From NCBI GenBank assembly GCA_963702235.1, contig CAVPBZ010000007.1, positions 310,001-374,000 on the forward strand: a stretch of 64,000 nt of DNA, in the 5' to 3' direction. Every line of letters begins with the position of its first letter. The first letter of the stretch is position 1. Below, piece after piece: positions 36,127-43,532 of this stretch. The position numbers and the translations under genes are program-made. This DNA comes from PALSA-505 sp963702235 (GTDB lineage: Bacteria > Actinomycetota > Actinomycetes > Streptosporangiales > Streptosporangiaceae). A model generated the notes under the pieces. The model did no database searches. It saw only the letters and a program-made list of their open reading frames with translations, and was not told the DNA's origin.

Positions 36127-36726
36127 GTGACCAGCATCGATCCCCGGCACACCGCGCTGCTGGTGATGGACTATCAGTCCTTCGCCCTCGGCCGCCTGAG
36201 CGCAGCCGATGACCTGCTCGCGCGGGTAGCCGACGCGATCGCCGCCGTCCGTGGCCGCGGCGGTCAGATCGGCTACGTCCGGGTCGCCTTCTCCGACGCC
36301 GACTACGACGCACTGCCCAGTCACAGCGCGATGGCCCGGGCGATCGCGGCCGCGGGCCGGGCCCTGCACATCGACTCTCCCGCGACCGCCGTGCACGGCA
36401 CCGTGGCGCCCGAGCCGGGCGACATCACCGTCCGCAAGACCCGGGTCGGCGCGTTCTCCACCACCGACCTCGACCAGCAGCTGCGCGACCGCGGCGTGAC
36501 CACGCTCATCCTCGCCGGGATCAGCACCAGCGGCGTGGTCCTGTCCACCGTCCGCGACGCCGCCGACCGCGACTACCGCGTCCACGTCCTCGCCGACGGC
36601 TGCGCCGACCCCGCGCCCGGCGTGCACGACTTCCTCACCGAGAAGATCTTCCCCCGGCAGGCGGACGTGATCACCATCGCCGGGCTCAAGGATCTGCTAA
36701 CCGCCGCGGATGCCGCCGGTTCCTGA
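36127..36726 (+). CDS. Isochorismatase-family hydrolase with the nucleophile Cys replaced
   Basis: 199 aa, GTG start with AAGGAG upstream. Rossmann-like cysteine-hydrolase fold: Asp in LLVMDYQSFALG, the Lys in TVRKTRVGAFSTTDL, and LILAGISTSGVVLSTVRDAA. In nicotinamidase-type enzymes a Cys stands in this last loop; here the position reads TSG. Isochorismatases proper also lack the Cys. It could be a true isochorismatase-like hydrolase or a non-hydrolytic relative. The substrate is unknown. Confidence 0.86.
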   Translation: MTSIDPRHTALLVMDYQSFALGRLSAADDLLARVADAIAAVRGRGGQIGYVRVAFSDADYDALPSHSAMARAIAAAGRALHIDSPATAVHGTVAPEPGDITVRKTRVGAFSTTDLDQQLRDRGVTTLILAGISTSGVVLSTVRDAADRDYRVHVLADGCADPAPGVHDFLTEKIFPRQADVITIAGLKDLLTAADAAGS

Positions 36727-36758
36727 CGGCCCGGAAGGCTGGCCGATCCTGCTGACCG

Positions 36759-36804
36759 TCAGCCGGGCGGCCCCTCGATTATCAGCCGGGCGGCCCCTCG
36801 ATTA
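36759..36804. repeat. Exact 23-bp tandem duplication
   Basis: TCAGCCGGGCGG-CCCCTCGATTA occurs twice without gap (36759-36781, 36782-36804). It falls in the 3' end of the minus-strand MT0933-like gene. The 23-bp unit is not a multiple of three, so the second copy shifts the reading frame of the C-terminus. Confidence 0.8.
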
Positions 36805-37061
36805 CGCGTGCGGCCCGCCAGGCGCATCCGGCTCGGTGCTGGCCGGCGTGCCGGGGAGCCGGCCTCTGGGGCCGGGAGGGTCTCGACGTAGTCCTCGGCC
36901 TTGGCCTCGGCCTTGACGATCTTGTCGTGGTATTTGCCGCCGGTCTGCTGATCAGCCGCGGCGGCCGCCTTCTGCAGGGCTTGGTCAACCTGGTCTTTGT
37001 GCTCGGCGGCCGCGTCCTTCGCTCGCTTGGTCAGCTGGCTGAACCGGTCTGCGAGTCCCGT
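36759..37061 (-). CDS. MT0933-like antitoxin-family small protein with an ACG in place of the start
   Basis: 100 codons from ACG at 37061. Text reads (M)GLADRFSQLTKRAKDAAAEH, KDQVDQALQKAAAAADQ-like, TGGKYHDKIVKAEAKAEDYV, a charged amphipathic protein typical of the Rv0909/MT0933-like family of short antitoxin-like proteins in actinobacteria. AAGGAG stands five bases before the ACG, exactly where an ATG would be. No ATG, GTG or TTG lies upstream in frame. So either ACG is used, or a T-to-C change or base error destroyed the start. The C-terminus (PAPEAGSPARRPAPSRMRLA) is lengthened by a 23-bp duplication. No toxin gene is nearby. Confidence 0.62.
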   Translation of the reverse strand, partial: TGLADRFSQLTKRAKDAAAEHKDQVDQALQKAAAAADQQTGGKYHDKIVKAEAKAEDYVETLPAPEAGSPARRPAPSRMRLAGRTRNRGAARLIIEGPPG

Positions 37062-37110
37062 CTGGGCTCCTTGTTCGTGAGGGTGCTGAGGGTCAGGCTG
37101 GCAGGATATG

Positions 37111-37154
37111 GCGACGGCCCCGGTCCCTCATAGCCCAGGGATCGGGGCCGTCGC
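37111..37154. terminator. Strong hairpin after the large secreted-protein gene
   Basis: GCGACGGCCCCG and its complement form 12-bp arms, then a CCCT/AGGG inner pair after two mismatches, with an eight-base loop. It lies 20 bp past the stop of the minus-strand gene at 37175 and before the MT0933-like gene. Confidence 0.78.
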
Positions 37155-37174
37155 CGTGGCGCAATGGCTGATCG

Positions 37175-38815
37175 TCAGCCGAGCGGTACCTCGATCACGC
37201 GCGTCCCCCAGTTGCGCGCCCCGTTCGTGGTCTGGCTCGACTTGGGCGGCACGTACTCGGTGGCGACCCACGCGGCGTCTGACTGGTCGTCGGGAACCGC
37301 GAAGGAGTAGTCACCCCAGCGGCCCGCCTTCGGGTCGTATGGCCCGGACCCGCCCGCCGCCACGACCGGTGTCCCGAACTCGTCGCTGCCGGCTTCCAGG
37401 GTGGCGTAGGCGGCGCTCGGGAACCGCGTGCTGCTGGTCAGGGTGAACACGGCCGCCGCGTTCCCGGCCGCGTCCGGCTGCACCGCCGGGTAAATCAGGT
37501 ATCGGCCGGCCGCCGCGATATAGCCCTGGCGGACGATCGACGCGCCGGTGATCCCGGCCGTGCCGAGATGCGGCTTCACCTGGAACCAGGCGCCGCCGGC
37601 GCGGACCGCGCTGTCGCCTGCGGGCAGCACCGCGGTGGTCAGCTCGCCCCAGACCGTGCCGCCGGCGGACGCCGTCTGCTGCATCCGGTCGTCGCCGGAG
37701 TCCAGCAGGCTGGTGGCGCCCTTCTGAGGAGCACCGGGCGGGTTGGCGTACGCCTCAGAGCCGATGACCACGCTGGACAGCACCGGCATGCCACCCTTGC
37801 CGACGGCAGCCCGGTGGGTCATGGCCCACACTCCGATGCGGTGGTCACCGGTGCCGCTGAAGTCCAGCGAGCTGAGGAAGTACTCGGCATTCGGCTTCCC
37901 GGTGGCCAGGGCTGGCTGCGGCGCCAGCGTGAGCTGGCCGCCGACCGAAAGGCGGGAGAAATGCACGAAGTTCAGGCTCGTGGCCCCGGCGACCAGTTCG
38001 GCCTTGTCGAACGCCCACACCTCCGCGCCGTTGAACTGCGGCCCGGTGATCGAGAACTCGTCGTCGGTGACGTACAGGTTGTTCTGGTCGATGCCGATCC
38101 TCGGCTGGTCACCGAAGCAGGGGCAGCCGTTCCCTATATCCGTCGTGTTGATCGAGTACTCGTTCCACAGCCCGCGCGGATCGGGGCTGTGCCGGACCGC
38201 GATGAGCAGGTCACTGGCGGTGGACGTGTCGTTCAGGAACAGGATGGTCGCGAACCAGGTCTGGGTGGCCGGGTCGAACCAGCACCGCGGGTCGCTGGTG
38301 AACTCCTTGCCGCCCACGTTGAACAGGTCGTTGATGTTGAACGGGCCGCGCTCCGACTTCCCGCCCGTCCCGTAGACGCGGTACGCGGAGTTGACCGCCT
38401 CGAGCACGAAGCCGCCGCCCTTGCACAGCCCCTGGTCCGGCGGCTCGAACTTGAGGTTGTAGTTGGTGACCTGGCTGTCCAGGCTGCTGACGCCGTTGAA
38501 GTTGGCCAGCGGAGCGCTCGTGGCCGCCGCCGCTGACCCCCGAACCGCGGGCACCCTTTCGCTCGTTGAGAAGATGCCGGACGGCAGCCGCCGGGCTCCC
38601 CGCGGGATCACTCGCGTCGTCGCCGGGTTCCCCGTGGCCGGCCTGCCCCTGGGCAGCAGCCTGGCCACCCCGGCGGTCCCCCGGTAGGACGTCACCGCGG
38701 GCGCGCCGCTTCCCCCTCGAGCAGCCGCCTGCACCACCGTCGGCGCCAGTCCTGCCGCCGTCGTCGCCAGGCTCGCGGCCACGGCTACGCCCAGCATCAA
38801 TCGTCTAGCCCTCAT
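37175..38815 (-). CDS. Large exported protein of unknown function
   Basis: 546 aa from the ATG at 38815. Signal peptide RARRLMLGVAVAASLATTAA to LAPTVVQA. The mature part has a conserved central stretch FNGVSSLDSQVTNYNLKFEP, PDQGLCKGGGFVLEAVNSAY, TWFATILFLNDTSTASDLLI and GNGCPCFGDQPRIGIDQNNL, a beta-propeller-like layout found in secreted proteins of actinobacteria. Cys pairs (GLCKGG, CPCFG) could form disulfides. No catalytic residues recognised. The terminator at 37111 follows. The upstream in-frame 43 codons are not used. Confidence 0.8.
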   Translation of the reverse strand: MRARRLMLGVAVAASLATTAAGLAPTVVQAAARGGSGAPAVTSYRGTAGVARLLPRGRPATGNPATTRVIPRGARRLPSGIFSTSERVPAVRGSAAAATSAPLANFNGVSSLDSQVTNYNLKFEPPDQGLCKGGGFVLEAVNSAYRVYGTGGKSERGPFNINDLFNVGGKEFTSDPRCWFDPATQTWFATILFLNDTSTASDLLIAVRHSPDPRGLWNEYSINTTDIGNGCPCFGDQPRIGIDQNNLYVTDDEFSITGPQFNGAEVWAFDKAELVAGATSLNFVHFSRLSVGGQLTLAPQPALATGKPNAEYFLSSLDFSGTGDHRIGVWAMTHRAAVGKGGMPVLSSVVIGSEAYANPPGAPQKGATSLLDSGDDRMQQTASAGGTVWGELTTAVLPAGDSAVRAGGAWFQVKPHLGTAGITGASIVRQGYIAAAGRYLIYPAVQPDAAGNAAAVFTLTSSTRFPSAAYATLEAGSDEFGTPVVAAGGSGPYDPKAGRWGDYSFAVPDDQSDAAWVATEYVPPKSSQTTNGARNWGTRVIEVPLG

Positions 38816-39035
38816 CGATGTCCGCCCCTCCGCGAGCCCTGCACCCCTCGGCTCCAGCAGTCTCCCGATCATGAACATACTCCGCGACACACTGATTAGC
38901 ACGCAAACGTCGCGTAACAGTTGTAACTGGTATTCGTCGCGCACGGGGCGATCCGCGATCGCGCTGGCCGACGCCGGGGCAGACCCGGCGGCCAGCCGCG
39001 GCGCGGCCGGGTTGCCATCTACGAACTCTGTAAAT

Positions 39036-39056
39036 GTTCTACAGTGGGTGTAGAAC
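39036..39056. promoter_or_regulatory. Perfect palindrome upstream of the DedA gene
   Basis: GTTCTACA-GTGGG-TGTAGAAC: eight-base arms, five-base centre, 49 bp before the GTG start. The C-TACA/TGTA-G arms resemble BlaI/CopY-type operators. No such regulator is in the window. Confidence 0.6.
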
Positions 39057-39105
39057 CGGTGCGTGCCGCCGGGTTCGGCCCTGCCCCCAGGAAGAAAGCA
39101 GATCC

Positions 39106-39750
39106 GTGCAGCACTTCATAGCCACCTACGGGTACCTCGCCATATTCCTGCTGATGGCGGCAGAATCGGCGTGCATACCGATCCCCTCCGAGCTGATCAT
39201 GACGTTCGGCGGCGCGCTCGCCGCGGGTGCCGTCGCGGGCACTCACCTCAACATCATCGCCGTCATCGTCGCCGGAGTGGTCGGCAATGTCGTCGGCAGT
39301 TACGTCGCGTGGGGAGTCGGCCGGTACGGCGGACAGGCCGCGTTGCGGCGGTGGGGCCGCCGGATCCGGCTGCGCGAGCACGACCTGGAGCGCGCTAACC
39401 TCTGGTTCGAGCGGCACGGTCCCTGGGCCGTGCTGATCGGCCGCTGCCTGCCCGTGGTGCGGACGTTCATCTCGCTGCCCGCCGGGATCGCCGGCATGGA
39501 CCCGGTGCGGTTCGGGATTTTCACGACGATCGGCTGCATCCCGTGGACCGCCGCGCTGGCCTATGCCGGCTACGCGATCGGCCGTAACTGGAACTCCATC
39601 GTGACCGGCTTCAAGGGCCCCACGTACATCGTCGCTGCCGTGGTCGTGATCGGCCTGGCCATCGCCGTCTGGCGGTACCTGCGGCGGCGCGACGACGAGC
39701 CCGCCGCGCCGCCCGCGCACGGCGCTCATGCGGCCCGCAAGCGCCCGTAA
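39106..39750 (+). CDS. DedA-family membrane protein
   Basis: 214 aa, GTG start with AGGAAG upstream. Family pattern IATYGYLAIFLLMAAESACI, PIPSELIMTFGGALAAG, then GRYGGQAALRRWGRRIRL, RCLPVVRTFISLPAGIAGMD and GCIPWTAALAYAGYAIGRNW. DedA proteins are half-transporters with re-entrant loops, thought to flip lipids or maintain membrane potential. The Glu and Arg found essential in DedA are present. A perfect palindrome sits 50 bp upstream. The upstream extension to 39034 has no family similarity. Confidence 0.92.
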   Translation: MQHFIATYGYLAIFLLMAAESACIPIPSELIMTFGGALAAGAVAGTHLNIIAVIVAGVVGNVVGSYVAWGVGRYGGQAALRRWGRRIRLREHDLERANLWFERHGPWAVLIGRCLPVVRTFISLPAGIAGMDPVRFGIFTTIGCIPWTAALAYAGYAIGRNWNSIVTGFKGPTYIVAAVVVIGLAIAVWRYLRRRDDEPAAPPAHGAHAARKRP

Positions 39751-39773
39751 CTACCTGCGAAGCAATACGGCAG

Positions 39774-39915
39774 TCAGGTACTGCGAGAGGTAATTCGGGG
39801 CAGCCCGAAGTGCGGCAGGGCGCTGGTGTCGTAGAAGCAGATGAGGGCGGCGAACTGGTCGCCCGTGGAAGGCGAGCGCGAGGGCACCGGGGTGCCAGGC
39901 GGCGCCGTTCGTGAA
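39774..39915 (-). pseudogene. Remnant of an ECF sigma-factor SnoaL-like C-terminus
   Basis: Minus strand reads TNGAAWHPGALALAFHG in one frame, then DQFAALICFYDTSALPHFGL in the next, stopping at 39774. Compare the end of the intact sigma gene at 61683: VLTLRGERIAEVTSFIGQDH, FERFGLPVSLP. The FxD...FGLP pattern is typical of SnoaL-like tails of ECF sigma factors. Only the last 45 residues survive, with one frame change near 39865. Identification is by pattern only. Confidence 0.5.
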
Positions 39916-40009
39916 TCGTGACTGAATTATGCGCCCTGTGTGCTGGTTCGCCGGAGTATCACAGAAACAGGCCCAGAGTTTCGGGCGGGTACGAGGGCAA
40001 GGAGATCCA

Positions 40010-41971
40010 GTGTCCAGAAGACGGAGGCTCGTCAGCCTCGCCGCCGCGACGGCGACAGTCGCAAGCATGACGATCGTGAGCTTGAGCGGCTCAGCCGCGG
40101 CCGCACCACGCGAGGCATACCTGTTGCTGGCTGGCAGCGTGGCGCCGTTCACCAGCCATGGCCGGGCGACCGGCGAGGTGGCAGGCTCAGCGCGGCTGAC
40201 CATCCAGGTCTGGCTGCAGCCTGGCCATTTGGCCGCGGCGCAGGAGTACGCAGCGGCGGTGAGCACGCCGGGCAGCGCGCTGTTCCACCACTACCTGAGC
40301 CCGGGCGCCTACACCGCGCGGTTCGGGGCCGCCCCGGCGGCGGCCGGGGGGGTGGAGTCATGGCTTCGCCGTCAGGGGTTCACCAGCGTTCAGGCCGACG
40401 CGGAGCGCAACTATGTGCGGGCCACCGGGTCGGTCGCGTCGATTGACGCGGCGTTCAGGACCCAGCTGGAGAACTACCAGTCATCGGCAGGGGTGAACGC
40501 CGGGCCGTATCAGTTGCACGCCAACGACCGGCCGGTGGCCATCCCCAGATCGCTGGCCAAGTACGTCATCGGGGTGACCGGCCTGGACAACGCCGCGCCC
40601 AGGCTCCCGCTGATGCGACAGCCCGGGGGCCTGGGCGGGACCGCTGGGCCCACGGCCGGCTGCTCGCAGTATTACGGGCAGCATCACATCTCCGGACTGC
40701 CCCAGCAGTTCGGGCGTACGTCGTTCCCGACCCAGATCTGCGGCTACCAGCCTGCCCAGATGCGAGGCGCCTACGGGGTCAACATGGGCAACGACGGGCA
40801 CGGACAGACGGTCTCGGTGGTCGAGCTGGGCCTGACCCCGGAAATGTTCCCGACCTTGCAGGACTACGCGAAGGCCGGTCACTTCCTGGCGCCGTCCCCG
40901 CGCCGCTATGCCGAGCTGTCGCTGGGCAAGAACACCTGCGGCGACCCGTTCAACATCGAAGAGCAGCTGGACGTCGAGACCTCCTACGACATGGCCCCCG
41001 GCGCGAACCAGCTGGTGGTCGGCGGCGACAGCTGCAACAACGGCGACTTCGGCAACCAGGGGCTGTTCGACGCCGACATCGTGACCATCGACGGCACCCC
41101 CGGCAACCACCATCACCCGCTGGCCAACATCAGCTCCAACTCCTGGGGCCCCGGCAACGACGCCCAGCCGGCGATCCTGACCAACATCATGCACGCCTAC
41201 CTGGTGCGCGCGGCCGCGCAGGGCGTCGGCATGTACTTCGCATCCGGCGACGCGTCCGGAGTCGAGACCCCGGATGACCCGTTCAGCATCCTGGTCGGCG
41301 GTACCTCACTCGGGATCGGCAAGAATAACCAGCGCCTGTTCGAGACCGGCTGGTCCAGCGGCTCTTCCGGGCTCAGGCACGGCAAGTGGGGCCCGGCGGT
41401 GGAAAATGGCGCCACCAGCGGCGGTCCGAGCCTGATCTGGGCACAGCCGGGATACCAGTACGGCGTGGTGCCGAAGGCGCTGGCCACGGCGCCCGGTAAC
41501 CGCCCTGGCCTGGTCCGGTCCGAACCCGACCTCGCCGCCGACGCGGACCTGTTCACCGGGTTCGCCACCGGGATAATGACGTTCCCGAAGAACAAGCCGC
41601 CGAAGTTCGTCGAACTGACGGTCGGCGGGACCAGCATGGCCTCGCCGCTGGTAGCCGGCATCATCGCCGACGCTCAGCAAGGGCAGCACACCGCGTTCGG
41701 GTTCACCGACCCGGCGCTCTACCGGCTAAACGGGACGCCCGCGCTGCACGACATACTGCCGTCAACCTCCGGCACCCCCGGGCTGTTCCGCGGCGAGGCG
41801 TGCAACGTCGCCTTCTGCCGTCACCTGTCGCTGATTACCTTCGACGATCAGAGTCCCACCATGGCCGGCTACACCGGCCAGGTCACACTCAAGGGTTACG
41901 ACAACATGACCGGCATCGGCACACCGCGCGGCCAGGCGTTCATCAGCGCCTTGCGCAGGCTGGAAGGCTAA
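40010..41971 (+). CDS. S53-family sedolisin (pro-kumamolisin type) exported protease
   Basis: 653 aa, GTG start with AAGGAGA upstream. Signal peptide RRRRLVSLAAATATVASMTI to SAAAAP. Pro-domain at about residues 50-180 (TIQVWLQPGHLAAAQEYAAA, LFHHYLSPGAYTARFGAAPA). The catalytic domain has Glu and Asp in NIEEQLDVETSYDMAPGANQ and the nucleophile Ser in VELTVGGTSMASPLVAGIIA. The Ser-Glu-Asp triad and calcium-site tail fit sedolisins, which work at acidic pH. It would degrade external protein. A hairpin follows. Flanked by other exported proteins. Confidence 0.95.
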   Translation: MSRRRRLVSLAAATATVASMTIVSLSGSAAAAPREAYLLLAGSVAPFTSHGRATGEVAGSARLTIQVWLQPGHLAAAQEYAAAVSTPGSALFHHYLSPGAYTARFGAAPAAAGGVESWLRRQGFTSVQADAERNYVRATGSVASIDAAFRTQLENYQSSAGVNAGPYQLHANDRPVAIPRSLAKYVIGVTGLDNAAPRLPLMRQPGGLGGTAGPTAGCSQYYGQHHISGLPQQFGRTSFPTQICGYQPAQMRGAYGVNMGNDGHGQTVSVVELGLTPEMFPTLQDYAKAGHFLAPSPRRYAELSLGKNTCGDPFNIEEQLDVETSYDMAPGANQLVVGGDSCNNGDFGNQGLFDADIVTIDGTPGNHHHPLANISSNSWGPGNDAQPAILTNIMHAYLVRAAAQGVGMYFASGDASGVETPDDPFSILVGGTSLGIGKNNQRLFETGWSSGSSGLRHGKWGPAVENGATSGGPSLIWAQPGYQYGVVPKALATAPGNRPGLVRSEPDLAADADLFTGFATGIMTFPKNKPPKFVELTVGGTSMASPLVAGIIADAQQGQHTAFGFTDPALYRLNGTPALHDILPSTSGTPGLFRGEACNVAFCRHLSLITFDDQSPTMAGYTGQVTLKGYDNMTGIGTPRGQAFISALRRLEG

Positions 41972-41976
41972 GACCC

Positions 41977-42016
41977 GCTGCGCAGCCCGCGCCGATCCTG
42001 GCGCGGACTGCGTAGC
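41977..42016. terminator. Hairpin after the sedolisin gene
   Basis: GCTGCGCAGCCCGCGCC pairs with GGCGCGGACTGCGTAGC (two mismatches in 17) around a six-base loop, five bases after the stop. Good rho-independent-like terminator without a T tract. Confidence 0.68.
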
Positions 42017-42070
42017 CAGCCACCCACCGCGCCGACGGCCCCGTGGTGGTGGCCGGCGAGCGGATCTTGG

Positions 42071-42238
42071 TTACCCGTTCGGGGGCCCGCTTGCCCGCCG
42101 GCCACCGAGTTCGCTTGCCGGGACGTCAAGCGCGTCGAGCAGGGCGGTGAGCTTGCGGTCGAGGTCGATGCCCACCTGGGTGACCGGGGCGAGGCCCAAG
42201 CTGGCGACCTCCGTGCTGGGCTGGTCGGCGGCCAAACG
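42071..42238 (-). other. Coding-like in-frame extension after the CHAP-gene stop
   Basis: The frame of the CHAP gene stays open for 55 more codons after its TAG, reading RLAADQPSTEVASLGLAPVT and QVGIDLDRKLTALLDALDVP before TAA at 42071. Third codon positions are strongly G/C as in real genes here. There is no clear ribosome site; the only candidate start is a TTG at 42235. It could be a readthrough tail, a decayed neighbour, or chance. I do not recognise it. Confidence 0.35.
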
Positions 42239-43399
42239 CTACAGGTTGCTGCTGAGCGAGTAGTCTGCCGCGGCCCCGCTCGGCGTGCCGCCCGCAGGCT
42301 GTCGCGTACGTGCTTTGAGGAGCGGGGAGACGAAGGCCCATTTTTCTCCCGTCGTGCCCTCGACCTGCGACGCCCAGGTAGAAAGGTGAACGCTGGCGTT
42401 GTACTGGACCGAGATGTTCGAGCGGCCGAGGAAGTCCCCGTTGACGAGGTTCACAGTCCCGTCGGAGTTGACCGCGGTCACGATGCCCACGTGGTCGGCG
42501 TAGCTGCCGTCCGGCGCTTTCGTACCCGGCGGGTAAAGGATGACCGCGTCACCGGTCTTGGCGGTCCCCCCGAAGGATATGTGCTCACCGTGATCGGTGC
42601 CCCAGGTGTAGAAGGTCGCCGCAGAAGGGGTCAGCACCCCCAGGCCGCTCGTCACCCCGGCCCGCTTCCACACCCACTTGGTGAAGTCCGCGCACCAGAA
42701 CTCGCTCACGTCCTGCACGTTATGGAAGTAAGCGCCGTTCGACGATGTCTTGCAGTACCTGCCAGAAGCCCCGAGGGGATTGCCCACCAGCGTGGTGTAG
42801 GGATTGCAGTCGGGGCTGTTAAAGCTCGTGACGGGCGGGTTGTCCGACACCCCGACCTGGGCCAGCGCTATCGTCACCAGCCCGCTGGTGGTGCCAGCCG
42901 CCGCCGCGCTGCGCGCGGGCGGCAAGGACGGCGTTTCTAGCGCGTGGCAGCTCGCGAGGTGCCAGGAGCGGCGCACGGCCCGGGGAACGCGGATCGCGCA
43001 CCCAGCCGGCTCCCCGCCAAGCCCCGCTACCGTCCACGCGCCCCCCGATGCGCGAGTGAAGATCCCGGTGCCGGCGCCATCCTGGAACCCGGCCGCGGCC
43101 CGCCTGGACGCGCCGGAGGACGGTTCCCAGTGCATCATTGCCCAGTCCTCACCGCTGCGCTGTAGCCGGGCGCCGACAACCGAACCTGGCGCCCCCCGGG
43201 CGATGTCGGAGACGGGAATATGCCGGTAGGCGGCGTACAGCGCGAGCAAGTGCCGCTGCACGGCCGGGCGGATGACCAGGGGTGTCGCCGGGGCTTGGGC
43301 GGTGGCCGCAGCCGCGGGCTGCGGCCACCAGGAAACCGCGGATGCTATGACCGCAGCGCTGACTAAGAACCAGGCAGCAAAAGACCGCTGAGCTTGCAT
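42239..43399 (-). CDS. Exported CHAP-domain (cysteine peptidase/amidase) protein
   Basis: 386 aa from the ATG at 43399. Signal peptide SFAAWFLVSAAVIASAVSW to PQPAAAATA. N-terminal about 150 residues are unassigned. The CHAP domain occupies about residues 180-365, with Cys in SEFWCADFTKWVWKRAGV and His in GSYADHVGIVTAVNSDGTVN, then NLVNGDFLGR. Such proteins cut peptidoglycan amide or peptide bonds. A Cys pair (SPDCNPYTTL, GRYCKTSS) may form a disulfide. It faces the sedolisin gene convergently. The upstream 54 codons are not used. Confidence 0.88.
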   Translation of the reverse strand: MQAQRSFAAWFLVSAAVIASAVSWWPQPAAAATAQAPATPLVIRPAVQRHLLALYAAYRHIPVSDIARGAPGSVVGARLQRSGEDWAMMHWEPSSGASRRAAAGFQDGAGTGIFTRASGGAWTVAGLGGEPAGCAIRVPRAVRRSWHLASCHALETPSLPPARSAAAAGTTSGLVTIALAQVGVSDNPPVTSFNSPDCNPYTTLVGNPLGASGRYCKTSSNGAYFHNVQDVSEFWCADFTKWVWKRAGVTSGLGVLTPSAATFYTWGTDHGEHISFGGTAKTGDAVILYPPGTKAPDGSYADHVGIVTAVNSDGTVNLVNGDFLGRSNISVQYNASVHLSTWASQVEGTTGEKWAFVSPLLKARTRQPAGGTPSGAAADYSLSSNL

Positions 43400-43532
43400 T
43401 CCTCGGTATTTCGTCCGCACGGGTACCACCCCCTCTGTGACCAGAGCTACCTTAACCCTCAGATACCCCGCTGGAAACCGGCCCGCCGTGGCCGCCGGAG
43501 CGGGCTGGTTACCTGTTCTGGTAAGAGGCTTG

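Noticed and set aside
36759..37061. A toxin-antitoxin operon around the MT0933-like gene
   Set aside because: No toxin-like gene flanks it on either side; family name alone is not evidence.
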